A stretch of DNA of 64,000 bases from NCBI RefSeq assembly GCF_963675165.1, contig NC_087377.1, forward strand, positions 10,216,632 to 10,280,631, read 5' to 3'. The notes under the pieces were generated by a model. It saw only the letters and a list, made by a program, of their open reading frames with translations, had not been told where the DNA came from and did not search any database. The translations under genes and the position numbers were made by a program. Source of the stretch: Halichondria panicea (taxonomy: Eukaryota; Porifera; Demospongiae; Suberitida; Halichondriidae). Below are positions 58,341-64,000 of this stretch, one piece after another (position 1 is the stretch's first letter; every line of letters begins with the position of its first letter).

Positions 58341-61300
58341 CTGGAAGGCTGCTAAGAAAGTCGACAACATTTGTGTGTCCTCCGTCTATAGCCATCTCAG
58401 CAAGTGTCTTTCCCAGCACACCTCTGGTGGTAGTTGGAGAGCCAATGTTGACTAGAAATTGGACCAAATCACAATGACCAAGGGCAGCAGCGTAGTGGAG
58501 AGGTAGGTTGTGGAAAACATCCTTGGAGAGAAGATCGGCTCTTGAGTGAACTAAAAATCGGGCTATTGCTTGGCGTCCCCCCATAACAGCATAGTGGAGG
58601 GGGGTTCGTCCAATAGAGTCTTGGAGGTCAGGGTCAGATTGGAGGTCAGTGATATAGTATTGCACTGATGAGATGTGGCCAAGCAGGGCCGCTAGATGGA
58701 GTGCTGAAGGTGAAAACTGAATGGCAGGGGTGTGATCTTTAAGAAAAGGGATTACATCTAAATTGCGATAGCCAATAGCTATGTCTAATGAAGTACAGCC
58801 AACTTGGTTGGTTATACGAGAATCAAATTTTAGAACATTGATCAAGTACCTGACTATGCTTTGGTAGCCACTACGAGATACAGAGTGAAGAATACTTTCT
58901 CCAGTGTTGGTCCTCAAATTTTGATTTAAACTGATAATTTCAGATCCCAGGAAACAGACAGTTTTATATAAATCGGTTTCTGTAGCTGTAGCTCTCCAAA
59001 GTAAATGATTTGCTATACTAAGATTTGCTCCTGAGCATGCTGCATGTGCTGGAGTAAATCCACTTTCATTCGTACAGTTAGGGTCAAGATCATAGTCAAC
59101 AATGAGATGTCTCAAAATGTCGATCTGCCCATTTATTGCAGCATAATGTAGAGCAGTGTTGCCTTGGAAATCTTTCCAAATGGGGCTGTAACCGTTGGAC
59201 ATCAACAAATTGACTACGTTCAAATTCCCTCCTAGTGCAGCATGGTGGAGAGGTGTTGCTTTACTGCAGTCAACTTCTGTTGTTATAGAGCAGGGATCCA
59301 TGTGATTGATAATGACATCTGCAATTTCCTTGTGTCCATGTATACAAGCTACATGAAGTGGAGTCTCGTTAAAGTTATTTACAGCAGTTGGATTTGCCCC
59401 AAATGCCAATAGCGAGTGCATGATTGACAAATCACTATCAGGGCTATATTGACTCGCTAATGTATGAAGAAGAGAATTGCCTTTGTCATCTTTAACGTCT
59501 ACATTTGTTCTTCTGTCCATTAAAAACATTTGGACAATTTCCATAGACTCACCCATGATAGCATGATGTAGAGGAGTCCAGTTATCTTTGTCTTTACGCA
59601 TTACATCACAGTTAGGTAGCTCAAGTAGAAATCTGGCTACATGCTCGTACCCATTACAAGCAGCTAGATGCAAGGGAGTTAATCCTACGGAGTTTTGATG
59701 GTTGACTTTAAGTCCATATACAACAACAAACATTTGAACTAGTTCAAGCTGTCCAAGCTCTGTTGCAATATGGAGACATGTGTTTCCTTCATTATCGGCA
59801 ATGGTTACATCACACCCTCTCTCAATCAGAAAATTGATAAACTCTTTCGTCAAAGTTTTGACAAAATAATGATACATTGTTACATAATGAAAAATTGTCT
59901 GACCATTGTGGTCTCTGCTTTTTAGATCATATTCTGGCGACAAGGCAAGTTCTTTTGCAATTTCAATATTATTGCTCTGCAGAGCAAAACAAAGGTTGAT
60001 AAAATGATCGCCATTTTTTACTGGATGAATGTGCCTTGTTAAGTACTTAATCACGTCTTCGTGTCCATTTTTGCAAGCTAGATGAAAAGGAGTTAGTTTG
60101 CGTGCATTTAAGGAGTTGGGATCAAAACCAAAGTCGTCTACGAATAACTGAACGAACTTGAGTAGTCCATGCTCAGCTGCAATGTGAAGGCATGTGTTTC
60201 CTGCCTTATCAGTAGCTGTTACATCACATAATTTTAGGTTCACAAGAAAATGTGAAACTTCAATCTGCTTTGCATCAAGAGCGTAATGTAAAGATGACTT
60301 GCCATTTCTGTCACTCGCTTGAAAATCACATGCAGGGCATTGTTGAAGAAACTGTACAATATTCAAGTGGTCTCCAGAACACGCCAATTGAAATAGAGTA
60401 GTATCCGAAAGATATGGAATATTGGGGTCGCACTTGAGGTATGATATATAGTAAGTGACAATCGGGAGCGACCCATTCAATACTGCATAATGAAGAGGAG
60501 TGATTTCCATAAAATCTCGAGGTAAATGATCAGTTGTTTTACTTGTTAAGTACACAATAGCCTCAATATTTCCATGCATTGCGGCATGATGCAGAAGAAC
60601 TTGACCTGTTTTGTTCATTGAGTTTAAAGGACATTGGCACTCTTCAATGAGGTACCTCATAATTTCTGTTGTTTCATAGCTAGCAGCAGAATAATCCAGA
60701 GGTAGCATACCATAACTATCTTTTACCATTGCATCGCATTCACACTTTTCAATTAAATACCTTACTGCCTCCACTTGTCCAAATCTTGCTGCATAGTGAA
60801 GGGGCCCTCGATCACATTTATCTTTGTCCATTACATCACATTTACATTCTTCAACCAAATACTTCAAGATAGCTATGTTTCCATTTTTTGCTGCTGTTGA
60901 ATGAATAAGCATGCTAATTATAAGTGCTTTTTCATTTTGTATATTATAATTCAGCCTCTCGACAAAAAATGTGAGCACATCTAGATGTCCGTTTATAGCG
61001 GCTAAGTGAGCTGGTGTGAAACCATCTACATTTGTGATAGACTTTTTACAGCTCACTTCAAGTGTTAGGTACTCCACAACAGGTAAGTGGCCATTGCTTG
61101 CAGCAAAATGAACTGGAGTTTGGCCTAATTTAGTTGTATCATTCTTGTCACAGTCGAAATCAGATATAAGCAATTTGCACATTTTGACTTCTCCATGCAT
61201 TGCTGCTGTATGCAGAGGTGTGCGACCATTATTGTCACGAGATAGTAGCAAGTCAGAGTTCTTACTTATCAAATATTTAGCAATATCGGTCTTTCCAAAC

Positions 61301-63708
61301 ATAGCTGCCAAGTGAAGAGGTGTTACTCCGTCTTTGGTCTTCACTTGAACGTCACATTCGCACTCTTCAACAAAATACTTTACGATGTCTACATTATTGG
61401 CAACAGAAAAGTGAAAAGGAGTTAAGCTATTTTTATTTGTAACTAGGACATCACAACCACATTCTTCCACCAAGTATTTTATTGTGGTAATGTCTCCAAG
61501 CATTGCTGTAAGATGAAGAGGTACACAGCCGTCTTCATCTCTTGTCATTATATCACATTGGACTTCTTTAACCAGATACCTGACATTGTTCATGTTTCCC
61601 ACCACACACGCTTCATGAATAGGAAATGGACACAACTTGATGCCATGTGACTCTTGGTCACTGTCAGCAAGAATGTCAAATCCCATTTTTTCAACAAAAA
61701 ATTTCATCACATCTACATGTCCACTAATTGTGGCAAGATGAGCAGGTGTATTATTGTCATTGTCAACACATTTTATATCACAGTTTTTCTCCAAAGCTAG
61801 ATATTCAACAACTGGTAAATGACCACATTTTGCAGCATAGTGAAGTGGTGTTGCTCCTTCCTTGTCTTTGGTTTCAAGCTCAAATTTGCTGAGCAGTTTC
61901 ACGGTACTAAGTTGTCCTTGTTCGCATGCAATATGGAGTGGTGTTTGACCTTTACTGTTAGTTAGTTCAGAGATACTTGTTACTCCATTTATTAAGTATC
62001 GAAGAACAGGAAGGTTCAGCTGGTGTTCAATACTTCTTTGGTTCATATCTGTGATAATATTTTTTAGATATGTTTTCTGATGAAAACGTAATTTGGTGGA
62101 AGTTTTGAGAACACGTTTGTAGAGATCTGTTTTAAGTAACTTTCTCTCTCTCGTATAAGCTGCATAATGCAATGGTGTATTACCATTGTTATCTGAGGAA
62201 TTCGTGTCAACCTGTTGAGTTTCAGCTAAGTACGTAAAGACATCAATAGAGTCTCCCACAGCTGCAAGGTGTATAAGAGCTATTCCGTTAACATCTTTAG
62301 AATTTTTGTCACACTTCTGATCCTCAATGTAATATTGGACAGCCGTTATATTATCATAGAAACAGGCTATATGAAGTGAAGATAATGTTGGACAACAATT
62401 TTGCTCTTCAACAAGAAATTTAAGAGTCTTCATGAATCTTGGAGGATTTTTTATGTGATGAAGCACAACATTACCTAGCAAAAGATCAAAAAATTTTTGA
62501 CCTAAACTAGCGAAGGGTAAGAGTTGGATTTCATTATTATCATCTTTCTTAGTGTTTGGGTCACATTCACGATCGATTGTTAAATATTTTACAGTTTCAT
62601 ACTGACCTACACAAACAGCAAGCTGAAGAGGTGTAATTCCTTGAGAGGCTTTACAGTATTGGTTGCATTTTCGATCCTCAATGAGATATTTAGTGATGAG
62701 AATTTGCCCAAATTGACAAGCCATATGAAGAGGTGATATTTTGTAGACATTGAGAACATTGGGATCACCTCCATAAGCTTCTATAAGACATTTGAAAATT
62801 TCTAGAGTACCACCTACTGCTGCATAGTGAACAGGTGTATTGTTTAGGATGTCAGTACACATCACATCACAATTGTGTTCCTTAATCAGGTACTCAAGAA
62901 CACAAGGTGTTTCACATAGAGCTGCATAGTGAAGTGGAGTACATCTATTAATTGTTAGTATGTCTGGTTTGTACGTCTTTGATTCAACTAGATACTGAAC
63001 AATATCTATCAAACCACATTGACAAGCTAGATGAATAGGCATGCGGCCATTTTTGTCTGCTTCATCCAGCAATGCAAACCTATGCTGAGTCATGTCAGAT
63101 GGCATGTCTCGCTCAAGTCTTCGAAGGGTAGCAGCTTCAGTCTGAATGTTTACTAAGTACTTAACCATTTCTAATTTTTTGGACAATACAGCATAGTGAA
63201 GTACTGATTCGCCAGTGAGAGTTGTGTTACAAATGAAATCTTCAACTAGCTGATGTTTTTGAGCTTCCTGAACCAAAAGTTGGACTATCTGCACGTTACC
63301 AGCTAAGCAAGCCGGAAATAAAGGTGTTTCCTTGTATTCATTACAGTATAATGGATCAACTCCTTTCTCAATAAAATACTTGACGATATGTTTGTGCCCA
63401 TAGAAAGCAGCAACATGAAAAGCAGTTGAACCATCAGTAGCTTCACAAGCTGCATTGACTTGGCACTGTTCAACAAGGTATTTAACAACGTTAAGATGTC
63501 CAGCTCTTGCGGCAGTGTGAAGAGCCGTATCACCTTGTTGATTAAAGTCTAATGGATCTAGTTCCTGAAGTTTAATACATGCTGCAACATCACCATTATA
63601 ACAAGCAATATGAAGTTGAGAATTTCGTTTTGGAACACATGCTTTATATCTTTTCAATAAACGACTAGTCTCAATCTGTGCTGCCATTGCACTGGGAAAA
63701 TATTTCAT
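58341..63708 (-). CDS. Giant ankyrin-repeat protein, single 5.4-kb exon
   Basis: An uninterrupted frame of about 1,790 codons holds roughly 48 ankyrin repeats, each with the TPLHxAAxxGHxxxVxYLVE pattern; typical examples are GDTALHTAARAGHLNVVKYL and GVTPLHLAAMFG. A less regular gap of about 60 residues follows repeat 10, and an insert (FHQKTYLKNIITDM) follows repeat 14. The start is ATG at 63708, or more likely the next in-frame ATG at 63687, which has a better context (GCAATGGCA). The frame formally ends at TAA 58330-58332, but the codon before is split by a perfect donor, CCAGgtaagg, at 58341/58340. The gene therefore probably continues into another exon. Many repeats have CD at the finger (ECKCDVM). 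Ankyrin stacks bind proteins; the partner is unknown. No catalytic or membrane domain is seen in this exon. Confidence 0.92.
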
Positions 63709-64000
63709 TGGTGAGGTTTCAATGGTGTTTAAAAGACCAAGTCGGTCTATTTTCTCCTCTGGTTGCTATAAAAGTCAGTGTATGGAGGAAATACAAACAA
63801 TCATGATGGTCTTTCAATGCATTAGTAGTATAACTCATACACTATGGGGTAACTATTATCAATCAAAACATCACTATCTTGGATACTTAATGGATACAAG
63901 TTGAAGATTATAATTATCGTACGAAACTGACCGACTTTAAATTAACTGATTCTATAATTGCTATTACGTTTGATTATGAAGTGAAATATACAGAAAATAC
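63709..64000. other. 5' flank of the ankyrin gene
   Basis: Non-coding by eye. It is presumably promoter or 5' UTR of the minus-strand ankyrin gene, and no motif can be assigned. The 60-codon plus-strand frame here has no supporting feature. Confidence 0.4.

Overview
The window looks like nuclear DNA of an early-branching animal, most likely a demosponge. The sequence is AT-rich, with CA/TG microsatellites. Introns are often only 45-110 bp, with canonical GT-AG ends. The coding content is typical of metazoan signalling and innate recognition: SAM plus Death domain, Ig/FN3 receptor, adhesion GPCR, WxxW mucin-type domain, tyrosine kinase and a giant ankyrin protein. Short terminal-inverted-repeat (TIR) elements are dense. 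The species assignment is inference; no rRNA or mitochondrial marker is present.

Layout. 0-1 kb: last exon of a SAM-Death gene. 1-5.2 kb: intergenic DNA with two TIR elements and one interspersed repeat. 5.2-13.8 kb: three copies of an intronless class I methyltransferase gene, two intact and one broken. A tandem array of about 4.3 kb with ~720-bp units separates copies 2 and 3. 14.7-27.6 kb: a segment repeated in three diverged copies (A, B, C; a promoter-only fourth copy D lies at 32.4-32.8 kb). It carries a two-exon gene for a 50-55-residue membrane protein and, in copy A only, a second small membrane-protein gene. 29.7-34.8 kb: a head-to-head inverted duplication of an Ig-FN3-TM receptor gene. 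The minus copy is intact; the plus copy has a stop before the membrane segment. 35.9-38.5 kb: nested DNA transposons. 40.2-41.1 kb: a secreted protein with two WxxW domains. 42.1-49.3 kb: an adhesion GPCR gene reconstructed from 21 exons, whose predicted N-terminus joins an IgGFc-binding domain, EGF, Sushi and hormone-receptor domains to GAIN/GPS and seven helices. 49.9-53.5 kb: decayed cytochrome b561-like and tyrosine kinase gene pieces. 58.3-63.7 kb: one 5.4-kb exon with about 48 ankyrin repeats.

There are no operons. The genes are linked mainly by local duplication: tandem methyltransferases, tandem A/B/C blocks and inverted Ig-FN3 receptors, with transposons inserting into the copies. 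Several insertions can be ordered because an uninterrupted paralogous site is also in the window. All exon models come from reading frames, phase matching and splice consensus by eye. No database search or transcript evidence was available.
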